A stretch of 64,000 nt of DNA from contig NZ_FREV01000004.1 of NCBI RefSeq assembly GCF_900143545.1, positions 496,001 through 560,000 of the forward strand. Reading direction: 5' to 3'. The translations under genes were made by a program, and so were the position numbers. The notes below the pieces were generated by a model that worked only from the letters and a program-made list of their open reading frames with translations, had not been told where the DNA came from and searched no databases. The first letter of the stretch is position 1, and each line of letters opens with the position of its first letter. Positions 27,279 to 36,800 of this stretch are shown here, piece by piece. Source of the stretch: Loktanella sp. Alg231-35 (GTDB taxonomy: Bacteria; Pseudomonadota; Alphaproteobacteria; Rhodobacterales; Rhodobacteraceae).

Positions 27279-28154
27279 CTAGGTAACGATGTCATCCCGG
27301 TTGTAACCCTGCAGATAAAGCAACGCTGTCAGATCCCCATGATTGATCCGTATGTCGCACTGCGCCTGAACGGTCGGCTTGGCGTGCAAGGCCGCGCCGC
27401 TGCCCGCCAGCCCAAGCATTCCAAGGTCATTGGCCCCGTCACCGACGGCCAGAACATCCTCGGCAGACAACCCCAGCCGCGCGGTGATCTCTTCCAGCGC
27501 TTGCACCTTGGCCGCTTTGCCAAGAATCGGGCGGCCTACATCGCCAGTCAGTTTGCCATCTTCGGCCAGCAGCGTGTTCGCCCGGTTCTCATCAAAGCCA
27601 AGGGCCGCCGCAACCCGCGCGGTAAAGGCCGTGAACCCGCCCGAAACAAGGGCGGCATAAGCGCCATGCGCTTTCATGGTGTTCACCAACTCATAGCCGC
27701 CCGGCATATAGTTGATCCGCTCGTCCAGTACCTGTTCGATCATTGCCTCAGGCAGGCCTTTGAGCAGGCCAACCCGCTCGATCAACGCCGCTTCAAAATC
27801 CAGCTCGCCATTCATGGCGCGCGCGGTGATGTCAGCGACACGCGCGCCGACGCCCGCCTCTGCGGCAAGTTCGTCAATGCATTCTTGCCGGATCATCGTG
27901 CTGTCCATATCGGCCAGCAGCATCTTCTTGCGACGGTTCTTGGCGGGATGCACCACAAGATCGACGCATCCTGTCTGCAGGTCGGCCCAAACAACCCATT
28001 GGTTGTCGGGCCGCGCCGGCACCGCAAATTCGGCAGCTTCATCAATAGCGAGCCATTGGACTTCACCCCCACCCCAAGCGTTGCGCAGGCTTTCGACCAA
28101 GGCGCCATCAAGGGCGCGTTCTTTCGGTGTGGTGATCAGTGTGACGACAAACAT
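27279..28154 (-). CDS. serB: Phosphoserine phosphatase
   Basis: Last step of serine synthesis. The 291-residue HAD-family protein has motif I LLADMDSTM (nucleophile Asp82, acid Asp84), VSGGFTAFT, and C-terminal VGDGANDLGML. An N-terminal ACT-like region (MFVVTLITTPKERALD) precedes it. Start ATG 28154 follows GGAGG. It is transcribed divergently from serC-serA. Confidence 0.95.
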   Translation of the reverse strand: MFVVTLITTPKERALDGALVESLRNAWGGGEVQWLAIDEAAEFAVPARPDNQWVVWADLQTGCVDLVVHPAKNRRKKMLLADMDSTMIRQECIDELAAEAGVGARVADITARAMNGELDFEAALIERVGLLKGLPEAMIEQVLDERINYMPGGYELVNTMKAHGAYAALVSGGFTAFTARVAAALGFDENRANTLLAEDGKLTGDVGRPILGKAAKVQALEEITARLGLSAEDVLAVGDGANDLGMLGLAGSGAALHAKPTVQAQCDIRINHGDLTALLYLQGYNRDDIVT

Positions 28155-28507
28155 CGGTGTCCTCCGGTAAACATCTGCTCCGGGTCTACCGCCGCGGCGG
28201 CGGTTTGCCACCCCTAAAAGTCAAAGAGGTTGCAAGGGTTGCACCATCAACGGAGCATTTCATATCGCTCTCCCCTGATTGGGTTTGACCTTAGGTAAGA
28301 GCGGCGCACGGGGACACAATACCAGAGCGGCACTACGCCACACCAAACGCCCGTAGGTTTCCGATTGGCGTCAGCGGTGTCGCAAAAAAGAGAGCAAATG
28401 CCGGTCCGGCATTGTTTTGGGTCTTGTGACACCTTTGTCCGCGCTCTATCCCCCTCCGTGGGACACCCTTCCCCAACGAAGGGCGAATATCTGTGAGGAT
28501 ACCACTG
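28155..28507. promoter_or_regulatory. serB/serC divergent regulatory region
   Basis: A 353-bp gene-free region with the start sites of both serine-pathway units. Visible structures: a hairpin ACCGCCG-CGG-CGGCGGT at 28188-28204, an 8-bp palindrome AATGCCGG-T-CCGGCATT at 28397-28413 that is followed by GTTTT, and the serC leader at 28440-28507. No clear sigma-70 hexamer pair or known serine operator was identified. Confidence 0.5.
28440..28507 (+). ncRNA. serC leader RNA motif
   Basis: Matches the described alphaproteobacterial serC leader, whose last stem covers the ribosome site of serC. Here: a six-pair stem CCCTTC/GAAGGG at 28466-28483, then TATC-TGTGAG-GATA at 28488-28501, whose loop holds the GAGG Shine-Dalgarno of serC (ATG 28508). 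Regulates translation initiation of serC by an unknown signal. Identified by structure and position, not by covariance search. Confidence 0.65.
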
Positions 28508-29647
28508 ATGGTTACGACTAAACCGGCGACGCGGCCGGCCAATCCGCGTTTTTCTTCTGGCCCTTGTGCCAAACCCCCCGTTTGGAAACTTGATCTGCTT
28601 AGCGACGCCCCTTTGGGTCGGTCGCACCGCGCTGCCGTGGGCAAGGCCAAGTTGGCCGAAGCGATTGATCTGACCCGCGACGTCTTGGGCGTACCTGCTG
28701 ATTATCGCATCGGCATCGTGCCTGCATCCGATACCGGCGCGTTTGAGATGGCGATGTGGTCGCTCTTGGGCGAACGCCCCGCGCAAATGGTCGCGTGGGA
28801 AAGTTTTGGCGCAGGCTGGGTGACCGATGTGGTCAAACAGCTCAAGATCGACGCGACCACACATACCGCTGAATACGGCGAGATCGTCGATATGGCGGCG
28901 CTGAACTATGATAATGATGTCTGCTTTACATGGAATGGCACCACCTCTGGCGTGCGTGTTGTGTCGGGTGATGTGATCCCCGCTGATCGTGCTGGTCTGA
29001 CGCTTTGCGATGCGACCTCTGCTGCGTTTGCGCAGGATTTGCCATGGGACAAGCTGGATGTGACCACATTCTCTTGGCAGAAAGTGATGGGCGGTGAAGC
29101 AGCGCATGGCATGCTGATCCTGTCGCCTCGCGCCGTTAAACGGCTGGAAAGCTATACCCCCGCATGGCCCCTGCCCAAAATCTTTCGCCTCACCAAAGGT
29201 GGCAAGTTGATCGAAGGCATCTTTGAAGGGGCCACGATCAACACGCCGTCCATGCTGGCGGTTGAGGACTATCTCGTTGCGCTCAAGTGGGGCCGCTCGA
29301 TTGGTGGCCTGGATGCGTTGATGCACCGGGCGAACGCCAATGCGCGCGCTATCTGGAATTTCTGTGCTGAGAAGCCATGGATCGACAATCTGGCGGTTGA
29401 TCCGGCGACGCGGTCCAACACATCGGTCTGCTTGAAGTTTACCGATGACCGCATCACTGAAGGGGCCGCCTTTGCCAAAGCCGTTGCAAAACGGCTGGAG
29501 GCCGAGGGGATCGCCCTTGATATCGGCGCTTACCGCGACGCCCCAGCTGGGTTGCGGATCTGGTGTGGTGCCACGGTCGAGACGTCCGACATTGAGGCCA
29601 TGTTGCCATGGCTGGAATGGGCGTTTGAGGCTGAAATCAACGCATAA
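28508..29647 (+). CDS. serC: Phosphoserine aminotransferase
   Basis: Second step of serine synthesis, glutamate-dependent, PLP enzyme. 379 residues from ATG 28508 ([19 protein letters not shown]). PLP Lys192 in [16 protein letters not shown]. Lengthier N-terminus than E. coli SerC, as in the alphaproteobacterial subclass. Translation is likely controlled by the leader RNA. serA starts 47 nt downstream, after a REP-like arm. Confidence 0.94.
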   Translation: MVTTKPATRPANPRFSSGPCAKPPVWKLDLLSDAPLGRSHRAAVGKAKLAEAIDLTRDVLGVPADYRIGIVPASDTGAFEMAMWSLLGERPAQMVAWESFGAGWVTDVVKQLKIDATTHTAEYGEIVDMAALNYDNDVCFTWNGTTSGVRVVSGDVIPADRAGLTLCDATSAAFAQDLPWDKLDVTTFSWQKVMGGEAAHGMLILSPRAVKRLESYTPAWPLPKIFRLTKGGKLIEGIFEGATINTPSMLAVEDYLVALKWGRSIGGLDALMHRANANARAIWNFCAEKPWIDNLAVDPATRSNTSVCLKFTDDRITEGAAFAKAVAKRLEAEGIALDIGAYRDAPAGLRIWCGATVETSDIEAMLPWLEWAFEAEINA

Positions 29648-29668
29648 CGTGGGTTTCACCCACCCTAC
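29648..29668. repeat. Single arm of the REP-like repeat
   Basis: The 21-nt sequence CGTGGGTTTCACCCACCCTAC, identical to the right arm at 23616-23636. It starts one base after the serC stop codon, in the serC-serA spacer. No partner arm is seen here, so it is a half element. Confidence 0.8.
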
Positions 29669-29694
29669 ACGACATTTTCTTAAGGAGCGGCAAC

Positions 29695-31287
29695 ATGGCC
29701 CCCAAAGTACTAATCTCTGACAAACTCTCTCCCGCTGCTGTACAGATCTTCAAGGATCGCGGCATTGATGTGGATTTCCAGCCTGACCTTGGCAAAGACA
29801 AAGCCAAACTGTTGGAAGTGATCGGCCAATATGATGGCCTCGCCATCCGGTCGGCCACAAAAGCGACCGAGAAAATCATTGCGGCGGCCGAAAATCTCAA
29901 GGTCATTGGACGCGCAGGCATCGGGGTCGACAACGTCGATATCCCTGCTGCCTCCAAGAAGGGGATCATCGTGATGAACACGCCCTTCGGGAACTCGATC
30001 ACGACCGCTGAACACGCGATTTCAATGATGATGGCTGTGGCGCGGCAGATCCCCGAGGCCAACGCCTCGACCCATGCAGGCAAGTGGGAAAAGTCCCGCT
30101 TTATGGGGGTTGAGCTGACTGGCAAAACACTGGGCGTGATCGGTGCCGGAAACATCGGGTCCATTGTGATTGACCGCGCGCAGGGCCTGAAGATGAAGGT
30201 TGTCGCCTATGATCCCTTCCTGTCAGAAGAACGTGCCGTGGACATTGGCGTTGAGAAGGTCGAGTTAGACGAATTACTGGCCCGCGCTGATTTCATCACG
30301 ATGCATGTGCCTTTGACCGATCAGACCAAGAACATTCTGTCTAAGGAAAACATCGCCAAACTGAAAAAGGGTGTGCGCATTGTGAACTGTGCACGTGGCG
30401 GTCTGGTCGATGAAGCAGCTTTGGCTGAGGCATTGAACTCCGGTCATGTTGCTGGGGCTGCCTTTGATGTCTTCGCCGTGGAACCTGCGACCGAAAGCCC
30501 GCTCTTCAACCTGCCCAACGTCGTTGTGACCCCTCACTTGGGTGCCGCGACAACCGAGGCGCAAGAAAACGTAGCGCTGCAAGTGGCCGAGCAGATGTCG
30601 GATTACCTGCTGACCGGGGCGGTGCAGAACGCGCTGAACATGCCGTCGGTCACAGCCGAAGAAGCCAAGGTCATGGGTCCGTGGATCAAGCTGTCTGAAC
30701 ATCTGGGCAATTTCATTGGGCAGATGACGGATGAGCCGATCAAGGCGATCAATATCCTGTTTGACGGTGAAGCCAGCGAGATGAACCTCAAAGCACTTAC
30801 AGCGGCCACCGTGGCCGGGATCATGACGAAAGCGAACCCTGACACCAATATGGTCAGCGCGCCCGTGATCGCCAAGGAACGCGGGATCAGGGTATCGACC
30901 ACCAAGCAAGATCAATCCGGTGCGTTCGAAGGTTACGTGAAGGTGACAGTGGTGACCGACAAGCGCGAGCGTTCGGTTGGTGGCACCGTCTTTAGCGACG
31001 GCAAGCCACGGTTTATCCAGATCAAGGGCATCAACATTGATGCAGAGGTCGGCGCGCATATGGTTTACACCACCAACAAAGACGTGCCGGGTATCATCGG
31101 CACCTTGGGTACGACGATGGGTGCCAATGAGGTAAACATCGCGAACTTTACGCTTGGCCGCTCCGAGGCGAAGGACGAGGCGATTGCCTTGCTCTATGTC
31201 GATGGGCCTGCGCCTGCCGCAGCGATCAAGGCGCTTGAGGACACCGGGTTGTTCCAGCAAGTCAAGCCGCTGACCTTCAACGTATAG
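29695..31287 (+). CDS. serA: D-3-phosphoglycerate dehydrogenase
   Basis: First, committed step of serine synthesis. The 530-residue type-1 enzyme has an NAD fold (GVIGAGNIGSIVIDRA), catalytic NCARGGLVDE and HLGAATTEAQENVA. It also has the ASB intervening domain and a C-terminal ACT domain (GIIGTLGTTMGANEVNIANFTLGR) that mediates feedback inhibition. Shine-Dalgarno AAGGAGCGG. Transcribed with serC. Confidence 0.96.
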   Translation: MAPKVLISDKLSPAAVQIFKDRGIDVDFQPDLGKDKAKLLEVIGQYDGLAIRSATKATEKIIAAAENLKVIGRAGIGVDNVDIPAASKKGIIVMNTPFGNSITTAEHAISMMMAVARQIPEANASTHAGKWEKSRFMGVELTGKTLGVIGAGNIGSIVIDRAQGLKMKVVAYDPFLSEERAVDIGVEKVELDELLARADFITMHVPLTDQTKNILSKENIAKLKKGVRIVNCARGGLVDEAALAEALNSGHVAGAAFDVFAVEPATESPLFNLPNVVVTPHLGAATTEAQENVALQVAEQMSDYLLTGAVQNALNMPSVTAEEAKVMGPWIKLSEHLGNFIGQMTDEPIKAINILFDGEASEMNLKALTAATVAGIMTKANPDTNMVSAPVIAKERGIRVSTTKQDQSGAFEGYVKVTVVTDKRERSVGGTVFSDGKPRFIQIKGINIDAEVGAHMVYTTNKDVPGIIGTLGTTMGANEVNIANFTLGRSEAKDEAIALLYVDGPAPAAAIKALEDTGLFQQVKPLTFNV

Positions 31288-31298
31288 GTGTCGCGTCG

Positions 31299-32087
31299 AT
31301 GACCCCCATTTACGCCATCGGCGATATTCACGGCCAGAAAGAGATGCTGGATCATGCGCTTGCATTGATCACGGCAGACGGTGGCCCGAATGCGCAGGTG
31401 GTGTTTCTGGGGGATTACACAGATCGCGGCCCGGACAGCCGGGCCGTGGTTGAAACATTGATGATAGGTCGTGATGCAGGCCGGAACTGGATTTTCATAA
31501 AGGGCAATCATGACCGGTTGTTCAGTAACTTCGTCCGCCACGGTATCGAACATGACCCCCGTGTGGCATCGGGGATCAGTTGGCTAAACCCGCGCTTGGG
31601 CGGGTCTGCGACATTGGCATCATATGGGCTAATCGGCGAGATGCATTTCGCGCCGCACAGCCAGCCCGATGTTGAAAGACTGGCCCATTTCGAAGGACCA
31701 ACCAGCTGGATCGACAAAAACGCCCTGCACCAATTAGCATCCGCCACCGTCCCTAAAGAACATCTGGATTTTCTGGACGCTTTGCCGCTCTGGCACCAGA
31801 CCGACGATCTGTTGTTCGTCCACGCAGGCCTACGCCCAGGCATCCCGCTTGCGCAACAAGACCCCGAAGACCTGATCTGGATCAGAGATGGATTTCTGGA
31901 CAGCGCCCACGACTTTGGCAAGCTGATCGTGCATGGCCATACGGCGCTGGACCATCCGCAGCATTTTGGCAACCGCATCGATCTGGATGGCGGAGCGGGC
32001 TACGGCAATCCACTGATCCCCGCCGTGTTCGAAGGAAGTGATTGCTGGCTTTTGACTGATCAGGGCCGCGTAACGCTAACGTCCTGA
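31299..32087 (+). CDS. Calcineurin-like serine/threonine phosphatase (PrpE/ApaH-like)
   Basis: A 262-residue metallophosphatase with motifs AIGDIHGQ, FLGDYTDRGPDS, KGNHDRLF, and VHAGLRPG plus LIVHGHT, the complete PPP-family signature. It follows serA after 11 nt on the same strand, so probably cotranscribed. A protein-phosphatase or dinucleotide role cannot be separated from the sequence. Confidence 0.9.
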   Translation: MTPIYAIGDIHGQKEMLDHALALITADGGPNAQVVFLGDYTDRGPDSRAVVETLMIGRDAGRNWIFIKGNHDRLFSNFVRHGIEHDPRVASGISWLNPRLGGSATLASYGLIGEMHFAPHSQPDVERLAHFEGPTSWIDKNALHQLASATVPKEHLDFLDALPLWHQTDDLLFVHAGLRPGIPLAQQDPEDLIWIRDGFLDSAHDFGKLIVHGHTALDHPQHFGNRIDLDGGAGYGNPLIPAVFEGSDCWLLTDQGRVTLTS

Positions 32088-32147
32088 TCCGCACCCTCAT
32101 TTGCATCTTGCCCCATGGGCAAATACCTTGTGGGTGGAGGATTGCAG

Positions 32148-32528
32148 ATGATCGACCACATCACCTTTGGCATCACTGATTTCGCGCGATCAACGGCTTT
32201 CTACGATCAGGCCTTTGCCCCTTTGGGTGTCACGCGCTTGTTTGATATACCAACCGAACACACCAATGGCGTCAAAGTTACAGGCTATGGCGACGATCGC
32301 CCTTGGTTCTGGTTGGCCGAGGAAAACGCCACAACGGGCATGATGCATATCGCGCTACAGGCCAATAGCACGGCCGAGGTTGACGCCTTTCATGCAGCAG
32401 CCATCAGCGCAGGCGGCACTGACAACGGACCGCCCGGTCTGCGCCCGCATTATCACGCCGATTACTACGCAGCCTTCGTGCTTGATCCCGATGGGCACAA
32501 CATCGAAGCGGTGTGCCACGCACCTTAA
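32148..32528 (+). CDS. VOC-family (glyoxalase/bleomycin resistance-like) protein
   Basis: A 126-residue protein with a vicinal-oxygen-chelate fold: MIDHITFGITDFARSTAFYDQ and FVLDPDGHNIEAV. Start ATG 32148 follows GGTGGAGG; the longer frame begins at an upstream ATG without such a site. Metal-dependent enzyme or binding protein, substrate unknown. The stop overlaps the convergent gene by 4 nt. Confidence 0.88.
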   Translation: MIDHITFGITDFARSTAFYDQAFAPLGVTRLFDIPTEHTNGVKVTGYGDDRPWFWLAEENATTGMMHIALQANSTAEVDAFHAAAISAGGTDNGPPGLRPHYHADYYAAFVLDPDGHNIEAVCHAP

Positions 32529-34450
32529 TCGCGCCGGATCACCCCCGTAACAGCCGCCGCCCCAATCGCGGTGACAATCCAACCCAAGACAATCAACCAC
32601 CAGCGTACCCACCACAACCACTGCCCCCAAGGGCCGCGTGTAGTGGAGGGCGCCCATGCCGCCTCTTGCCCCAGCGATACCAGCGGAACAACCAGATCGA
32701 CGGCATAAGCCACTGCATGAAATGTCTCATAATCGCGGCCAGCGGTCAGCACGGGCATACCATCAGGGGGGCGCATGTATTTGTCAGACCAGACCTGCGC
32801 GGGGTTCGCTATCTGCGGATCTGTTGCCAGCGCCTGCCAGCTGTCAGACATCAGCACAGGGCCAGCGGTTGGCGCAAAATCACCCGCCTCCCATGATTTG
32901 TCTGCCAGAAACCAGCCGACTAGCACCAGCGTCAGCAGCATGTAGAAACTGCGCTCGGGCCGATGCCCATAGCCGACAACAACGCCAAAAACCCGATCCG
33001 CGATCAGACTTCCCAGATTGCGCCAGAACACGCGGATATTGTGCCATCGCTGTTCTCCACGAAACTGTTGTTGCGCATAGTCCAGCGTGAGCGGGGCCAC
33101 ATTCAGCGTCGTTTCATCAACAGGATGCAGCATCGCTAGCCTAGCGACATTGGGATCGTTGGGGCGTCGCGTTGCCAATGACGCAATCGCCTGGGCCCGT
33201 GCCTCTGCCGGGCTCCGGCTTGCATCCAGCAGTGCTCCGCGCCACTGCGCTTCGCGCCGCCACCGCGCGCGCGAGGCTTTGCGTTGTTCCTGTTCCTTGG
33301 CCACCATGATCGTGCGGGCATCAGAGCGGTGTCCTGTGTCACGCAGGAGTTTTGCCAATTGTTCGTATGGTTGCGGGTAAAACTCGCGTTGCGACACCGC
33401 ACCCTTTTTCAGCCATGCCAGACGGTCGACAACCTTGATGCTGCCGTGCAGGACATCATAGATGAACCCGCTGAGATAGAGCCTGCCGCATTGTGCCCAG
33501 CTTTCGGGATCATCCCAAAGATCGCCCACATGAGCCGAGGTCAGATCAACCGCGCCGGTCACATTATTCAACCGCCGCCAGATAAACCCCTCGCGGACCA
33601 TCAGGCGTTGGGCGTTTAGCGCAGAGCCAGTCGGGTTGCGCAATGTTGCATGGCCGCAATCCAGCACACCGTTGATCTCAGCCCCCATAAAGCTGACCTC
33701 GCCATCGGTCGTCGCCTCGCGAAGAAAAACATCGCCCCGGACCTGCGTGCTCTGGCAGTTCAGCGCATGGTTTTCGGGGTTGTGAAAAGCCGCGCGAGTG
33801 GCCACCAGCTGCCCCCCGATCTGCGCGCCCAGAAAGCTGACCAGCCCATTGGCCGTCGTCTCTCCAAACAGGACACTGCTGGCAACCTTCATGCCTTGCG
33901 CTTTGAAGGCCGAAGCGCCCTCATTGCGCAATCTGGCATGGGTGCAGGACAAATGCCCGTTGATCACACTGCCGGAAAGCGAAACCTTGCCGTCAATCCG
34001 GCTGCCATTCAGCGTCAGGTTTCCCTTTATCTGAATGCGCGCTGCATCAATCCCGTCCTTCAGGTTACATTTGACCAGCGTTAACCCATCAGTTTGCAAT
34101 TGCTGCATCTGCGGCTGGTTTGGAAAGGCGCAGTTGAAGAAATCAACAGGGCCGCGCGCTGTCGTATAGCTCAGATCGAGCGTGCCGCCGATCCAGGCCC
34201 CATTGACGGTGACGCCCGAGGGCTGCGTAGGGAAATCCTTGCATCCCCCCAGAATCAGATAGCGCAGCAAAGCCGCCCTGATCAGAACCGTTGGTGCTTT
34301 AAGGTTCGGCACGGCCCGCCCGATCTGCGCGGTGGTCCCCGATTGGGCGGCGCCAAGCAAAAGCCGCTCTGCGGGGGTCAGCAGGTCATCTTCGCGCAGC
34401 TGCACCACTTGGGCCCAAGTGGTAATTGGGTGCAAGTCTTCGTAATTCAT
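32525..34450 (-). CDS. Repeat-rich membrane-anchored protein, paralogue A
   Basis: A 641-residue protein of unknown function. A ~55-residue N-terminal helical head (ITTWAQVVQLREDDLLTPAE) is followed by a beta-helix-like repeat region. Repeats of about 40 residues contain the unit G.L.C..A.LRN....A...Q; three good copies (NGHLSCTHARLRN, GGQLVATRAAFHN, NGVLDCGHATLRN). A charged helical linker (YPQPYEQLAKLLRD, KEQEQRKASRARW) leads to C-terminal membrane segments: YMLLTLVLVGWFLA, then VDLVVPLVSLGQEAAW, then LIVLGWIVTAIGAAAVTG. The repeats carry similar ends to the paralogue downstream of it in the window (34492-36714). Probably membrane-bound with the repeat domain in the cytoplasm. Confidence 0.85.
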   Translation of the reverse strand: MNYEDLHPITTWAQVVQLREDDLLTPAERLLLGAAQSGTTAQIGRAVPNLKAPTVLIRAALLRYLILGGCKDFPTQPSGVTVNGAWIGGTLDLSYTTARGPVDFFNCAFPNQPQMQQLQTDGLTLVKCNLKDGIDAARIQIKGNLTLNGSRIDGKVSLSGSVINGHLSCTHARLRNEGASAFKAQGMKVASSVLFGETTANGLVSFLGAQIGGQLVATRAAFHNPENHALNCQSTQVRGDVFLREATTDGEVSFMGAEINGVLDCGHATLRNPTGSALNAQRLMVREGFIWRRLNNVTGAVDLTSAHVGDLWDDPESWAQCGRLYLSGFIYDVLHGSIKVVDRLAWLKKGAVSQREFYPQPYEQLAKLLRDTGHRSDARTIMVAKEQEQRKASRARWRREAQWRGALLDASRSPAEARAQAIASLATRRPNDPNVARLAMLHPVDETTLNVAPLTLDYAQQQFRGEQRWHNIRVFWRNLGSLIADRVFGVVVGYGHRPERSFYMLLTLVLVGWFLADKSWEAGDFAPTAGPVLMSDSWQALATDPQIANPAQVWSDKYMRPPDGMPVLTAGRDYETFHAVAYAVDLVVPLVSLGQEAAWAPSTTRGPWGQWLWWVRWWLIVLGWIVTAIGAAAVTGVIRRD

Positions 34451-34491
34451 GACCTCACGCTAGGGGCCGCAGGCATCGCTCGCAATGGGTG

Positions 34492-36714
34492 TCAGTCCTT
34501 TCGAATAACACCTGTGACCGCAGCGGCACCAATGGCCGTGACAATCCAGCCCAACAGGGTCAGAACCGGATTGGCGAGCCACAGCCACCACCCCCAAGCA
34601 CCACGGTTGGTTGAAGGGGCCCAGGCGGCTTCTTGCCCGATCGAGATAATCGGAACCACAATGTCGATAGCGTAGTACACCGCGTTGAAAGTAGCGTAGT
34701 CTTGGCCGCGCTCGTTTTGGTTTGACCATGTTTGTGCGGGATTTGAATAGGTCTCGCGTGCCGTTGCAAGCGTTTGCCAATCATTTGAATCAAGGATCAC
34801 ATCAGAGTTCGGAGCGAAATCACCCCCATCCCAGGCCAATTGTGAAAGTGTGCCACCGATCAGGATCAAAGCGCCTAGAACATAGGCACTACGCTGCGGC
34901 TTGTAGCCATACCCGACCGTAAAAGAGAGCAACTTATCCCAACACCAATGTAGACCAATGCGGAAGCGGAGCCGAAGGGCGCGGAATAGCTGTTCGTTGC
35001 GAAAGTCCTGTTGGGCTAGGTTACGGGCAAGATCAGTTGTCTTCGCGTGCTCGTACTTTTTTGGCGCGTTGTCCTTTGCCTTGCCGTGAAACAGATCGAA
35101 ACGTTTCATTATGACGCCGACCAACTCAGTTGTTGAAGGCGTTTCTTCGAATATCCGGCCAAGTTTCTTTTGGCCATCTGCGACCAGTCCCAAACTGAAC
35201 CACCGGAATTGCCGCCTCAGCTTCCGCTCACCGCGCCAATGCAACCGGGTGGCATTTCGCTGCGCCTTTTCCTTAGCAACTAGTACTGCGCGGGCCTCAA
35301 CATTGTGGCCGCTGCGGCGCAGTATTTTGGATAACTGTTCGTAAGGTTGAGGATGAAATGAACCGTTCCAGATTGACCCCCTGCTTAGCCAACTCAAGCG
35401 TTCTTCTACGTCCGTAGTGCCGTGAAGGATGTCATAGGTGAAACCGGCGAGCACTGGTCTTTCGCACTTTGCCCAGCTTGCCGGGTCATCGACCAGATCC
35501 GCGACATGCGCCGAATTGAGATCGACCGATCCGACAACTCTTTTGACCTCGCGCCAATGAAAACTGTTGCTGATCTGGGCGCGTTGTAAATGGAGAGCGA
35601 TACCACCTTGATTGCGGAATTCCGCCTTGCGACAGGACAGTTGTCCTTCGATCTTACTGCTCATCAGGTTTACCTGACCATTTGTTTCCATCTCGTTGAA
35701 GAACACACTACTCGCGATCCTGACGCCTTGCGCGTTGAGGGCGGTGCGCGTTTCATTCGTCAGGCTCGCTTTGAGGCAAGACAACTGTCCACCAATTTCG
35801 GCACTGGCAAGGCTCAATTCGCCATTAGTGCAAATGCCATCGAGAAACACGTCCTGATTAATGCGCGCGCCCTGACAGTTCAGGGCCCTGCCTTCCTTGT
35901 TCTGCAATCTTCCGTCCACACAGGAAAGCTGACCACCAAGTTTGGTCCCGGCAAAGACCACCTCTCCCTCGGCTTGAATCCGACGCAAGACGACGTTTCC
36001 CGCAATCCGCGCTCCGTTAGCGTTCAATGCATAACCATCTGCATTCCGCAGTTTGGCACCTGCGCCTGTCAACGGGCCATCAATCTCTACCCCCGACAAC
36101 AAAACAGCTCCAAGAATGTCAGCACGATTTAGCAAAACACTAACGGCTATGCTGGCGTTTTGAATATTCAGCGCGTTGCTGCCAGCGTTTCTTATCTTTG
36201 CACCTTCGCAATCGAGCTGACCGCCAATTTCAGCAGCGGCGAGGCAGAATTCTCCCTGTATCTCGGCCTCTTCCAGAAAAATGCCGCCTGCAATCTTTGC
36301 GCCCTGCGCATTTAGTCCACCCATCAATTTTGTGCGAATAAGCGACAGTGCCGCCAGGTTAGCTTGCAAAAGCTGAACCTGTTCGGGAACAAGACAATGG
36401 ATGAGCGCGATTGGCCCCTTCGTTTTCGTAAAGTTCAAATCCAGAGACCCGTCGATCCAAGCGCCGTAGATTTGCACACCGGCGGCTTCGATATCGTAGT
36501 CAGCACATCCACCTAGCATCATGTAGCGAAGCAGCGCCGCACGTATTTTGACAATCTCGGTGTTAGGCGCCGGGACAGCATCACCGATCTCGGCCACCCG
36601 CCCCTCTTGCGCAGCTGCTATCATTTTCATCTCAGCCGGGGTCAGCAGATCATCATCGATAAGTGCCTGAACCTCTGACCACTTTGTAATACGCGCCGGA
36701 AACTCTTTAACCAT
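34492..36714 (-). CDS. Repeat-rich membrane-anchored protein, paralogue B
   Basis: A 740-residue tandem paralogue of the protein at 32525. Same order: head (ITKWSEVQALIDDDLLTPAE), beta-helix-like repeats, YPQPYEQLSKIL and KEKAQRNATRLHW linker, and the C-terminal segments VDVIL-type pair ending LLGWIVTAIGAAAVTGVIRKD. It has five repeats against three in paralogue A (for example GGQLDCEGAKIRNAGSNALN, GGQLSCVDGRLQNKEGRALN). The C-terminal ~100 residues are the most alike. Base composition is visibly less GC-rich than the neighbours. Start at ATG 36714 (MVKEFPAR) rather than GTG 36720. Encoded 41 nt upstream of paralogue A. Confidence 0.85.
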   Translation of the reverse strand: MVKEFPARITKWSEVQALIDDDLLTPAEMKMIAAAQEGRVAEIGDAVPAPNTEIVKIRAALLRYMMLGGCADYDIEAAGVQIYGAWIDGSLDLNFTKTKGPIALIHCLVPEQVQLLQANLAALSLIRTKLMGGLNAQGAKIAGGIFLEEAEIQGEFCLAAAEIGGQLDCEGAKIRNAGSNALNIQNASIAVSVLLNRADILGAVLLSGVEIDGPLTGAGAKLRNADGYALNANGARIAGNVVLRRIQAEGEVVFAGTKLGGQLSCVDGRLQNKEGRALNCQGARINQDVFLDGICTNGELSLASAEIGGQLSCLKASLTNETRTALNAQGVRIASSVFFNEMETNGQVNLMSSKIEGQLSCRKAEFRNQGGIALHLQRAQISNSFHWREVKRVVGSVDLNSAHVADLVDDPASWAKCERPVLAGFTYDILHGTTDVEERLSWLSRGSIWNGSFHPQPYEQLSKILRRSGHNVEARAVLVAKEKAQRNATRLHWRGERKLRRQFRWFSLGLVADGQKKLGRIFEETPSTTELVGVIMKRFDLFHGKAKDNAPKKYEHAKTTDLARNLAQQDFRNEQLFRALRLRFRIGLHWCWDKLLSFTVGYGYKPQRSAYVLGALILIGGTLSQLAWDGGDFAPNSDVILDSNDWQTLATARETYSNPAQTWSNQNERGQDYATFNAVYYAIDIVVPIISIGQEAAWAPSTNRGAWGWWLWLANPVLTLLGWIVTAIGAAAVTGVIRKD

Positions 36715-36800
36715 GCACACACGCTAGGCGGGATTTACAAATGTGACAATCCCCTTGATCGCCCGCTTGTCACCACACCCACCCACCCGTAAGCAGGGGC

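Noticed and set aside
27111-28217. Long plus-strand frame opposite serB
   Set aside because: Mirror of serB and of the PLP-enzyme start; no family content.
28247-29659. Long minus-strand frame opposite serC
   Set aside because: Antisense of serC; no start signal, no motif.
30274-31365. Long minus-strand frame opposite serA
   Set aside because: Antisense shadow of the serA gene.
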